Translations under genes and position numbers: made by a program
In this document: in pieces, positions 24,056-31,358 of the stretch
Layout of the letters: every line of letters starts with the position of its first letter
How positions within the stretch are numbered: the first letter of the stretch is position 1
The notes under the pieces: generated by a model
What the model was told of the DNA's origin: nothing
The model's input: only the letters and a program-made list of their open reading frames with translations
The model's database searches: none
Assembly (NCBI GenBank): GCA_036747335.1
Contig: DAIOCL010000018.1
Coordinates: 1 to 38,616 of the forward strand
Reading direction: 5' to 3'
From: UBA4660 sp002405435
GTDB lineage: Bacteria; Bacteroidota; Bacteroidia; Flavobacteriales_D; Sanyastnellaceae
DNA: 38,616 nt

Positions 24056-24060
24056 CAGGC

Positions 24061-25977
24061 ATGGAAGTGTATTGTCCCGATATGTTCGCCTACCACCGGT
24101 TTTCGACCCGGGCGGTAAAGGTGGGTCCGCTCTTCATCGGCGGTGAGCATCCCATCGTGCTGCAGAGCATGACCACCACCGATACCATGGATACAGCGGC
24201 TACTGTAGCCCAAAGCATACGCATGATTGAGGCGGGTTGCCAGCTCGTCCGCATTACCGCGCCGAGCAAGAATGAAGCGGAAAACCTGTCTAACATCCGA
24301 AGTGAATTGCGCAGGCTGGGTTTCGATACACCCCTGGTGGCCGATATCCATTTTACGCCGGGCGCCGCCGAAATTGCCGCCGGACTGGTAGAGAAAGTCC
24401 GGGTGAATCCGGGTAACTATGCCGACAAAAAACGCTTTGAAGAAATTGTCTATACCGATGAGAGTTACCGCGCGGAGTTAGCGCGTATCAGAGAGCGATT
24501 CACTCCGCTTGTGCTCCTGTGCAAGCAGCATGGTACGGCCTTGCGCATAGGTACCAACCACGGTTCACTGAGTGACCGTATCCTGTCGCGTTATGGTGAT
24601 ACCCCGCTGGGCATGGTCGAAAGCGCCATGGAGTTTATCCGCATCTGCCGTGACCATGATTTTCACGACATGGTCATCTCCATGAAGGCGAGCAATGCAC
24701 TGGTAATGGTGCAGGCATACAGGCTCCTGGTAAGCCACATGATGAGGGAGGGCATGAATTATCCCCTTCACCTGGGTGTAACCGAAGCCGGTGACGGGGA
24801 AGACGGCCGCATAAAAAGTGCAGTGGGCATCGGTACGCTCCTGGAGGATGGCCTGGGCGATACCATACGGGTTTCGCTGACGGAAGAACCCGAAGCGGAG
24901 ATACCGGTCGCACGTATGCTGGCCGAACGTTACTCAAACCGGGCGGGTCATGCGCCAATCGCCCCTGTGCCTTCTCCAGTTAACCCTTTTGCGCACGAAC
25001 GCCGCCACAGCCGCACGGTACTCAACCTGGGCGGCAAAAATGTGCCGAGGATAGTCATGGATTTTTCGTACAAAAAGGAAATTACCGCGGCCTCCCTTTT
25101 CGCCGCAGGATACCAGTACAGTGTACCCCTCGACAAGTGGAATATTACTGACCAGGCCTGTGATATCATTTTTTGCGGTCAGCATCAGGTTGACTTTGAG
25201 ATACCCGGTACGCTGGCACTTGTCTTTGATGCGGCAGCCTATGGACCTTACCGCGGAAAAGACCGGTGTTACCCGCTGACCTCGCTGAGCGCATGGCTGA
25301 AAGGAGACACGCCGGAAGCGGAAGTTGTTTTTGTCAGTGGCAACGCAACGGAACTCACCGAAACTGCCGTGGAGCGGCTTGCACAGGACCACCGCGCGGT
25401 GCTCGTGCTCACGACTGATAATGTACACGGTATGGCCGAGCAACGGGCGGCTTTTTTCAGGCTCATGAATGCGGGCTGCGATATTCCCGTGATAGTGCAG
25501 CGCACCTACGGGCCCCTTACCGAAGATGCCTTCATGCTGTATAGCGCCACCGATTTTGGCGCACTCCTCGTAGACGGACTCGGCGACGGCATCTGGATTT
25601 CAGCTCCTGACCAACCTGTTCAACGCATTAACAGCACGGCATTTGGAATACTGCAGGCCACGCGCACCCGCATTTCAAAAACGGAATACATCTCTTGCCC
25701 CTCATGCGGGCGAACGCTCTTCGACCTGCAGGAAACCACTGCTAAAATCAGGGCACGTACAGCACACCTGAAAGGAGTGAAAATCGGTATTATGGGTTGT
25801 ATCGTCAACGGACCGGGAGAAATGGCCGATGCAGATTACGGATACGTCGGCACAGGCCCCGGAAAAATTACCTTGTACAAGGAAAAGAATGTGGTGAAAA
25901 AGAACATTGCGGAAAGCGATGCAGTCGATGAGTTGATTGCATTGATCAGGGATGGCGGTGATTGGGTAGAACCATGA
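24061..25977 (+). CDS. ispG: (E)-4-hydroxy-3-methylbut-2-enyl-diphosphate synthase, long three-domain form
   Basis: Iron-sulfur enzyme of the MEP isoprenoid pathway that converts MEcPP to HMBPP. The 638-residue protein has a TIM barrel (about 15-300: GGEHPIVLQSMTTTDTMD, ADIHFTPGAAEIAAGLVEKV, RIGTNHGSLSDRILSRYGDT), an inserted middle domain (about 305-510), and the C-terminal 4Fe-4S domain with CPSCGRTLFDLQE and the later GIMGCIVNGPGEMADADYGY, supplying three Cys and a Glu. The insert makes it about 270 residues longer than the E. coli enzyme; this long form is known from Bacteroidota, Chlamydiae and plants. ATG 24061 is chosen from the family N-terminus (YHRFSTRAVKVG); the frame is open for 76 codons upstream but is low-complexity there. 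Confidence 0.96.
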   Translation: MEVYCPDMFAYHRFSTRAVKVGPLFIGGEHPIVLQSMTTTDTMDTAATVAQSIRMIEAGCQLVRITAPSKNEAENLSNIRSELRRLGFDTPLVADIHFTPGAAEIAAGLVEKVRVNPGNYADKKRFEEIVYTDESYRAELARIRERFTPLVLLCKQHGTALRIGTNHGSLSDRILSRYGDTPLGMVESAMEFIRICRDHDFHDMVISMKASNALVMVQAYRLLVSHMMREGMNYPLHLGVTEAGDGEDGRIKSAVGIGTLLEDGLGDTIRVSLTEEPEAEIPVARMLAERYSNRAGHAPIAPVPSPVNPFAHERRHSRTVLNLGGKNVPRIVMDFSYKKEITAASLFAAGYQYSVPLDKWNITDQACDIIFCGQHQVDFEIPGTLALVFDAAAYGPYRGKDRCYPLTSLSAWLKGDTPEAEVVFVSGNATELTETAVERLAQDHRAVLVLTTDNVHGMAEQRAAFFRLMNAGCDIPVIVQRTYGPLTEDAFMLYSATDFGALLVDGLGDGIWISAPDQPVQRINSTAFGILQATRTRISKTEYISCPSCGRTLFDLQETTAKIRARTAHLKGVKIGIMGCIVNGPGEMADADYGYVGTGPGKITLYKEKNVVKKNIAESDAVDELIALIRDGGDWVEP

Positions 25978-26001
25978 GGTGCGCACAACCGGCGCTGGCA
26001 G

Positions 26002-26514
26002 CTATGAAAACCACGATTTATACAGGACGTAGTTGTCGGCAATCCGCATGATTTCGCCTTCAAACAATTCTTTGGATACTTCCTTCACCTTCCTGGCGGG
26101 CACACCCGCATAAATGCTTCCGGAAGGAACATGGGTGCCTTCGAGCAAGACGGCACCGGCGGCTACAATAGAGTTGGACTCTACTACGCAGCCGTCCATA
26201 ATGATGCTGCCCATGCCCACCAACACATTGTCGTGCAGGGTGCAGCCGTGAACAATGGCCCGGTGCCCGATGCTCACGTTGTTGCCGATGTTGACCGGTG
26301 CTTTTTGGTATGTGCAGTGGATGATGGCACCATCCTGTATGTTCACTTTGTTGCCGATGCGTATATAATGGACATCACCCCGCACGACGGCCTGAAACCA
26401 GACGCTGCATTGGTTGCCCATGACCACATCGCCGGCAATGGTGGCGTTTTCGGCAATAAAACAGTCATTGCCGAAACGGGGATGTATATTGTGTACGGGC
26501 AGTATAAGCGGCAT
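26002..26514 (-). CDS. Gamma-carbonic-anhydrase-like hexapeptide-repeat protein (YrdA/PaaY family)
   Basis: A 170-residue left-handed beta-helix protein, predicted to be a trimer with a metal at each subunit interface. Hexapeptide repeats run from about residue 15 to 130 (NATIAGDVVMGNQCSVWF, NIGNNVSIGHRAIVHG, GSIIMDGCVVESNSIVAAG). The three metal-ligand His are present at H66 (IIHCT), H84 (IGHRA) and H89 (IVHGC). The conserved YAGVPARKVKEVS precedes a short C-terminal helix. Related proteins include gamma-class carbonic anhydrases and thioesterase-like PaaY; activity is not certain. It begins immediately after the stop of the upstream lipoprotein gene. Confidence 0.9.
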   Translation of the reverse strand: MPLILPVHNIHPRFGNDCFIAENATIAGDVVMGNQCSVWFQAVVRGDVHYIRIGNKVNIQDGAIIHCTYQKAPVNIGNNVSIGHRAIVHGCTLHDNVLVGMGSIIMDGCVVESNSIVAAGAVLLEGTHVPSGSIYAGVPARKVKEVSKELFEGEIMRIADNYVLYKSWFS

Positions 26515-27081
26515 TCAGTGGGGTAATGGGCCTGTGTATTGGGTACAGGGTATGGTTGACCACGGACAGTACTGAAAAACATTGTGCACCGTGTCCACTG
26601 TGTCGGACACGAGGGTAAAGGCAAGCTCGGGTGTGTGGAGCCATCTCGACAGGCATTCAGGGTCGACAGGCGAATAGTCAGGGGTACCGTTTCGAAGGGT
26701 ATTCAGGGTGTTTTTATATAAGGTACTGTCTTTTTTGTTGTCAAAGACAAGGCAGTAGTCGCCGGGCTTGAGCGAAAACGAGACCACGCCCTGTTCGTCT
26801 GTGACACCCTCAGCCGAGACCGGCACTGAGAGGTCGTTGGTGAAGCCGGGCCTGATATATACTTTTTTCGACGGCAGCGCCTTTGGGGTGGCAAGTTCCG
26901 ATAACAGCCAGGGCGGTGGTTCGGCGCCCCCGCACCAGGTCGACGTACCGGTGAGTGACAGATTAAAAACAACGCGCCCATCGGGTTTCTCCCCCGGTTG
27001 CACGACCTGTATGCCCGGCTTACATCCGATGGCCAGCAGCGCAATCATGGCGGGAAGAAACAGGATACGCAGAAATACCAT
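26515..27081 (-). CDS. Lipoprotein of unknown function
   Basis: A 188-residue protein I do not recognise. ATG 27081 gives a lipoprotein signal ending in LLAIGC (Cys20). The mature part has a possible Greek-key/transthyretin-like region: a beta-strand start (GRVVFNLSLTGTSTWCGGAE), then KVYIRPGFTNDLSVPVS, VTDEQGVVSFSLKPGDYCLV, resembling carboxypeptidase-regulatory folds in which a flexible loop is followed by 'T...G.f.f..l.pG.Y.l'. The C-terminus contains paired Cys (YCPWSTIPC). Its stop codon touches the start of the carbonic-anhydrase-like gene, so the two form a transcription unit. No function is assigned. Confidence 0.75.
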   Translation of the reverse strand: MVFLRILFLPAMIALLAIGCKPGIQVVQPGEKPDGRVVFNLSLTGTSTWCGGAEPPPWLLSELATPKALPSKKVYIRPGFTNDLSVPVSAEGVTDEQGVVSFSLKPGDYCLVFDNKKDSTLYKNTLNTLRNGTPDYSPVDPECLSRWLHTPELAFTLVSDTVDTVHNVFQYCPWSTIPCTQYTGPLPH

Positions 27082-27085
27082 GCCG

Positions 27086-27093
27086 CAAAGATG
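27086..27093 (-). promoter_or_regulatory. Candidate -7 box directly before the lipoprotein gene
   Basis: On the minus strand CATCTTTG matches five of six fixed positions of TAnnTTTG and ends four bases before ATG 27081, implying a leaderless transcript for the lipoprotein/carbonic-anhydrase-like pair. Confidence 0.3.
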
Positions 27094-27169
27094 CGATGAA
27101 TAAGCCCGGGCCATCTGACTTGCCGGATTTTTCGATGCGGGGTGTAAATCATGTCATGGGTGCACCAGA

Positions 27170-28714
27170 CTATCCGGCCCAGTTTTCGCGGTCGAGGCTT
27201 CTGTATTGAATGGCTTCGGCCAGGTGTTGTGTGCCGATACACGCCTCTCCGTCGAGGTCGGCAATGGTTCGGGCCACTTTCAGGATGCGGTCGTAGGCCC
27301 GGGCACTGAGCTTCAATCTGTCCATGGCCGTACGCAGCAATTTGTGTCCGCTGTCTTCAACCTGGCAGTATTCTTTCAGCATCCGGGCATCCATTTGCGC
27401 ATTGCAGTGCATGCCCGGTCTTTCAGAAAACCGCTGCTGCTGCAGCAGGCGTGCCTTGATTACCCGCTCGCGGATTGCAGCACTATTTTCTCCCATTCTT
27501 TTGGTGCTCAGTTCATCATAGCTCACCGGTGTTACTTCAATGTGTATGTCAATCCGGTCGAGCAGCGGTCCGCTTACCTTGTTGAGGTATTTCTGCACGA
27601 CACCGGGCCCGCAAACACAGGCTTTCTCGGGATGGTTGTAAAAACCGCAGGGGCAGGGGTTCATACTCGCGATGAGCATAAAACTGGCCGGATAGTCAAC
27701 GGAAAATTTGCTTCTGGAAATGGTCACGATGCGGTCTTCCAGAGGCTGACGCATGACCTCCAGCACGGTTCTTTTGAATTCGGGCAGTTCATCAAGAAAA
27801 AGAACGCCGTTGTGGGCCAGCGAGATTTCACCCGGCTGCGGAAAACTGCCGCCGCCCACCAGGGCCACATCGCTGATGGTATGGTGCGGAGAGCGAAATG
27901 GCCTGATGCTAATAAGCGAATCGCCCTTCCGCAGTTTGCCGGCTACGCTGTGGATTTTTGTGGTCTCGAGCGCCTCGTCAAGATTGAGCGGAGGCAAGAC
28001 GGTAGGCAGGCGTTTGGCCAGCATGGTTTTTCCGGCACCGGGCGGACCAATCAGGATCACATTATGCCCGCCACTGGCTGCAATTTCAAAGGCGCGTTTA
28101 ATATTCTCCTGACCTTTCACGTCGCTGAAATCCACGTTGAATTGGTTGAGCCGCGCATAGAATTCCTCACTGACATCAAAACGCGTTCGCTCCGGAACAG
28201 CCTTTCCGCTCACAAAATCAACCACCTCGCTGAGGTGCTCCACGCCGTAGATCTCCAGGTCGCTGACAATGGCAGCTTCACGTGCGTTTTGTTTAGGGAT
28301 AAACAGGCCTTTGAGTCCTTCTTTTTTGGCTTGCAGGGCAATCGGCAGAATTCCCTTGATCGGACGTACACTGCCGTCGAGTGACAACTCACCCATGATG
28401 AGGTATTCGGCGAGCAGACCGGGCGGAAGCTGGTCTGTGGCGCCCAGTATGCCCAGCGCGAGCGGAAGGTCGTACGCGCTGCCCTCCTTTCGCACATCGG
28501 CCGGTGCCATGTTGATGGTGATGCCCCGCACGGGCAGGGTAAAACCTGCATTCACCAGTGCAGCCCTGATCCGTTGCTGCGCTTCCTTTACTGCGGCGTC
28601 TGGAAGTCCGACGATTGACATCGCGGCTCCCTTGTCCACATTCACTTCAATTGTTATGGTAGCCGCATTCACTCCGAACACTGCCGAACCAAAAGTCCTG
28701 ACCAATACACCCAT
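27170..28714 (-). CDS. yifB: YifB/ComM-family Mg-chelatase-like AAA+ ATPase
   Basis: Cytosolic AAA+ protein related to ComM, a helicase promoting branch migration in natural transformation of some bacteria. The 514-residue protein has an N-terminal LonC/S5-like domain (MGVLVRTFGSAVFGVNAATI; VGLPDAAVKEAQQRIRAAL), then the ATPase with Walker A GPPGAGKTMLAKRLP near residue 225 and Walker B LFLDELPEF near 300. A Cys cluster NPCPCGFYNHPEKACVCGPG could bind zinc. The C-terminal MG-chelatase-type lid ends with RSLDRENWAG. It is six bases downstream of gmhA on the same strand, so the two are co-transcribed. Whether it acts in DNA uptake here is unknown. Confidence 0.94.
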   Translation of the reverse strand: MGVLVRTFGSAVFGVNAATITIEVNVDKGAAMSIVGLPDAAVKEAQQRIRAALVNAGFTLPVRGITINMAPADVRKEGSAYDLPLALGILGATDQLPPGLLAEYLIMGELSLDGSVRPIKGILPIALQAKKEGLKGLFIPKQNAREAAIVSDLEIYGVEHLSEVVDFVSGKAVPERTRFDVSEEFYARLNQFNVDFSDVKGQENIKRAFEIAASGGHNVILIGPPGAGKTMLAKRLPTVLPPLNLDEALETTKIHSVAGKLRKGDSLISIRPFRSPHHTISDVALVGGGSFPQPGEISLAHNGVLFLDELPEFKRTVLEVMRQPLEDRIVTISRSKFSVDYPASFMLIASMNPCPCGFYNHPEKACVCGPGVVQKYLNKVSGPLLDRIDIHIEVTPVSYDELSTKRMGENSAAIRERVIKARLLQQQRFSERPGMHCNAQMDARMLKEYCQVEDSGHKLLRTAMDRLKLSARAYDRILKVARTIADLDGEACIGTQHLAEAIQYRSLDRENWAG

Positions 28715-28720
28715 CTTGTC

Positions 28721-29284
28721 TTACTTCACGTTTCCTTCTATATGGTCTATCAACGCATGAATAATTTTTATATGAATTTCCTGAATGCGGTCGGCATAGC
28801 CGTGCCATGGTACCCTGACTTCCACCGCGCACAGGGAAGCCAGTTTGCCGCCATCCTTGCCGGTAAGACCGACTACCACCATACCACGCTGGCGGGCGGA
28901 CTTGGCAGCTTCAATCACATTCGCCGACTGGCCGCTGGTAGATATGGCCAGCAACACATCACCCGGCCTGCCCACGGCTTCGATGTATCGGGCAAATACG
29001 TGGTCAAATCCGTAGTCATTGCCCACACAACTGAGGTGGGAGGGATCACTGATGCTGAGCGCGGCCAGGGCCCGCCGGTCGTTGCGGTATCGACCGCTCA
29101 GTTCTTCGGCGAAGTGCATGGCATCACACATGCTGCCGCCATTGCCGCACGAAATGATCTTGCCGCCTGAATTCAGCGACTGCACCATTTGCTCGCCGGC
29201 CAGACCCACAGACGCCAGAAAAGCAGCATCTGAGGCCACTTTGTCGAGCAGTTCGCGGGCTTCACGGAAATGGTTTTCAATCAT
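28721..29284 (-). CDS. gmhA: D-sedoheptulose-7-phosphate isomerase
   Basis: Converts sedoheptulose 7-phosphate to D-glycero-D-manno-heptose 7-phosphate, the first step to ADP-heptose for lipopolysaccharide inner core. The 187-residue SIS-domain protein starts at ATG 29284 (IENHFREARELLDKVA), in line with the E. coli enzyme; the frame is open 27 codons more upstream. It keeps CGNGGSMCDAMHFAEELSGR with metal/catalytic H57 and E61, then LSCVGNDYGFDHVFARY, STSGQSANVIEAAKSARQRG, LTGKDGGK and GYADRIQEIHIKIIHALID. Similarity to GmhA over its whole length is high. No hldE or gmhB is in the window. Confidence 0.93.
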   Translation of the reverse strand: MIENHFREARELLDKVASDAAFLASVGLAGEQMVQSLNSGGKIISCGNGGSMCDAMHFAEELSGRYRNDRRALAALSISDPSHLSCVGNDYGFDHVFARYIEAVGRPGDVLLAISTSGQSANVIEAAKSARQRGMVVVGLTGKDGGKLASLCAVEVRVPWHGYADRIQEIHIKIIHALIDHIEGNVK

Positions 29285-29328
29285 CGTTTGTGCGCCGGTA
29301 TGGCGGCCGGCCTGAGTGTCTTTCGGGT

Positions 29329-29336
29329 CAAATATG
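29329..29336 (-). promoter_or_regulatory. Candidate -7 box for gmhA-yifB
   Basis: On the minus strand CATATTTG matches five of six fixed positions of TAnnTTTG, about 45 bases before ATG 29284; a TTG lies 16 bases further upstream. It would serve gmhA and yifB. Confidence 0.3.
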
Positions 29337-29496
29337 CGTTGAAATGACACCACAACGGGTAACAATATCCCGAATAAATTTCAACTCAGACGGCAACGCT
29401 TATCCGGCCCGTCTTCAATCTTCCTCTGAAGTACACGACCAAATGGCGCCCCGGTGACGCGCCCCGAAAAACGCAAGGGGCTGGCGGCAGACTGGT

Positions 29497-30603
29497 TTAC
29501 TTCTTCCTGTCTTCCATCAGCATGCGCTGGAGCAACTTCGTCATGGTCATAAAAGATGCCGAGGGATGCGCAACCTGGTTGACTGAACCGGCTATATAGA
29601 TGTTGTGTACAGGATCGCAATAGGCCAACGCCCCTGAAAGTCCCGAATGACCAAGCAAATCGGGCAATCCGAAAATGCCGGGCAGCCTGAAAAGGTGAAT
29701 GCCGGTTCCGGAACGAAGCGGGGCAAATATCTTCTTCCATTCCTGCATGCCGTCGAGATAATCTCGCGGGAAGAGTTTTCCGGTGAAAAATGCCTCCACA
29801 AAAACCAGCAGGTCTGCCGATGTGGAAACCATACCCCCATCTGCACCAAAGGAGGCCATGGCCTTTGGGATGACCAGTTCGCGCCGGCCGTAATAGATGT
29901 TGCGCGGCCTGGTGTCGGTGGCATCGTTGTACAGATACGTCTGGCTGAGGCCCAGGGGCTGTATGATGCGCTCCTGGCAGTTTGCCGCATACGATTGGCC
30001 AGTAAGCACTTCTATAATCCGGCCCAGCAATTGAAAGTTCGTGTCGGAGTAGTGGGCCTTTCCTTTGGTGCCCGGGGCAAAGTGCGGCGTGAGGTTTTTG
30101 GTGCGCACAATCGCGTCTTCAAACGTCCAGTATTGATCCTGACCTCGAATAATTTGCGATTCAAGGCTCACGCCGCCGTGCGGCTTGTCCTGGAAATAAT
30201 CAGGCAGGCCGGACGTATGGGAGAGTAATTGCCTGATGTTTATTTCCCGGGAGTAATCCTTGCCCTTGTAAATGTGCAGTGCCTGGCAAATCTCCGCGGG
30301 CAGGAATTTGTATACCGGGTCTTCAAGGGTCAGCTTGCCCTCTGCCCTGAGTTGCATAACCAGTGCAGTGGTAAACAGCTTGGTCGTGCTGGCAATGAAG
30401 AAGGGTTGTGCCACTTGCAGGTCTCCGGCAGAACCTTCCCACATAAAGCCGTCTTTTTTCACAGCAAAGCACGCCCCGTATACCTTTCTGCTGTTGACGG
30501 TTTTGTCTACAATCTTTTGAAGCGCTGCATTCCTGTCTGTGTACTGGCCGGCGGAAAAGAGTCCGTAAAACAGCGAGAGCGCTGCAGTGAGAATTTTCTT
30601 CAC
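29497..30603 (-). CDS. Exported serine hydrolase, class C beta-lactamase / DD-peptidase-like
   Basis: A 368-residue periplasmic or secreted serine hydrolase. The start is taken as GTG 30603, which gives a signal peptide (KKILTAALSLFYGLFSAG) with Gln20 following; the frame is open 31 codons upstream without such character. Active-site motifs are S72-x-x-K75 (IASTTKLFTT), Y185-S-D187 (AHYSDTNFQLLGRIIE; Asn is usual in the third position of class C enzymes) and H319-S-G (LLGHSGLSG) in place of KTG. This set is typical of the broad family that includes esterases and D-aminopeptidases, so beta-lactam resistance should not be inferred. It follows the flavoprotein gene after 99 bases on the same strand. 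Confidence 0.88.
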   Translation of the reverse strand: MKKILTAALSLFYGLFSAGQYTDRNAALQKIVDKTVNSRKVYGACFAVKKDGFMWEGSAGDLQVAQPFFIASTTKLFTTALVMQLRAEGKLTLEDPVYKFLPAEICQALHIYKGKDYSREINIRQLLSHTSGLPDYFQDKPHGGVSLESQIIRGQDQYWTFEDAIVRTKNLTPHFAPGTKGKAHYSDTNFQLLGRIIEVLTGQSYAANCQERIIQPLGLSQTYLYNDATDTRPRNIYYGRRELVIPKAMASFGADGGMVSTSADLLVFVEAFFTGKLFPRDYLDGMQEWKKIFAPLRSGTGIHLFRLPGIFGLPDLLGHSGLSGALAYCDPVHNIYIAGSVNQVAHPSASFMTMTKLLQRMLMEDRKK

Positions 30604-30702
30604 GGTATTATATTGGGTGTGTCGGATCGAACGATGAAACAGATGAGCGCAAGTGTTGCAGCCGACAGGGGGTGAATAGGATGGATCGCATGCCACATAC
30701 GC

Positions 30703-31278
30703 TCACGTGTGTTGTGCCAGCAGCTTTACCTTGCTCAACCACTTGTTTCTGAATGCCTCGCTGCAATTGCGCATAGGCGCGATGTAGGTGACCTTTACCG
30801 GGTTGATGCCGCAGAACTGCAGGGTGCCTTTCCTGAACTGGTTCAGGGCCGGACTGCCCATAAATAAATAATCATACCAGCGCGGTGTATCTGAGGTCAT
30901 GATGATATGCGCGCTTTTTCCTTTCCAGTATTTTTCGGGAAATGCCTTGCCCGCTTTGAATGCGAACGCAATGCCGGGCAGGAAGGTGCGGTCGATAAAC
31001 CCTTTGAGCAATGCGGGTAAACTATACCACCACATTGGAAAGACCCATACGAGGTGGTCAGCGGCTTTGATCTTCTCAAGGCCATCCGCAAGATCAGGCT
31101 CTAGTTCAATCCGCTTGCGGTATCCGTAAGCCAGCACGGGATCAAATTCCAGGTCGGTCAGGTGCAGGGTTTCGATGCTCCACCGGTTGCTGTCAATGCC
31201 GGACATAAAGGCCGCCGACAGCGCGTAGCAGAAACTTTCCTTGTCTGGGTGGCCGTTGATGATGAGTAGTTTTTTCAT
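30703..31278 (-). CDS. NAD(P)H:quinone oxidoreductase-like flavodoxin-fold protein
   Basis: Predicted FMN/FAD-dependent reductase of the NQO/KefF/YwrO family, two-electron reduction of quinones or similar compounds in the cytosol. The 191-residue protein starts at ATG 31278 (KKLLIINGHPDKESFCYAL), with the flavin-phosphate loop after the first strand. The conserved core FPMWWYSLPALLKGFIDRTF (about residues 83-102), followed by LPGIAFAF, is diagnostic of this family. An upstream in-frame start is ignored because ATG 31278 aligns with the family N-terminus. It lies 80 bases downstream of dsbD; shared redox chemistry is suggestive only. Confidence 0.9.
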   Translation of the reverse strand: MKKLLIINGHPDKESFCYALSAAFMSGIDSNRWSIETLHLTDLEFDPVLAYGYRKRIELEPDLADGLEKIKAADHLVWVFPMWWYSLPALLKGFIDRTFLPGIAFAFKAGKAFPEKYWKGKSAHIIMTSDTPRWYDYLFMGSPALNQFRKGTLQFCGINPVKVTYIAPMRNCSEAFRNKWLSKVKLLAQHT

Positions 31279-31358
31279 CGCATAGTCGTGTTTCGGCTCA
31301 CATCCGAACGGGTCAAAGGCAGGCAGCGAAAACCGCGGCTGTTCATGGGTGGTGCCGT

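Noticed and set aside
23833..24060. 76-codon N-terminal extension of ispG in frame
   Set aside because: The sequence is Pro/Gly/Arg-rich and unlike any IspG, while ATG 24061 matches the family N-terminus and has a promoter-like box just before it.
27206..28384. 392-codon open frame on the plus strand opposite yifB
   Set aside because: It lies wholly antisense to a clear AAA+ ATPase gene; its translation is rich in His, Val and Arg with no domain or signal, as expected for a shadow in GC-rich DNA.
29461..29481. Hairpin GCCCC/GGGGC after the serine hydrolase gene
   Set aside because: Five-bp stem with an 11-base loop and no T tract after it on the minus strand; not enough for an intrinsic terminator.
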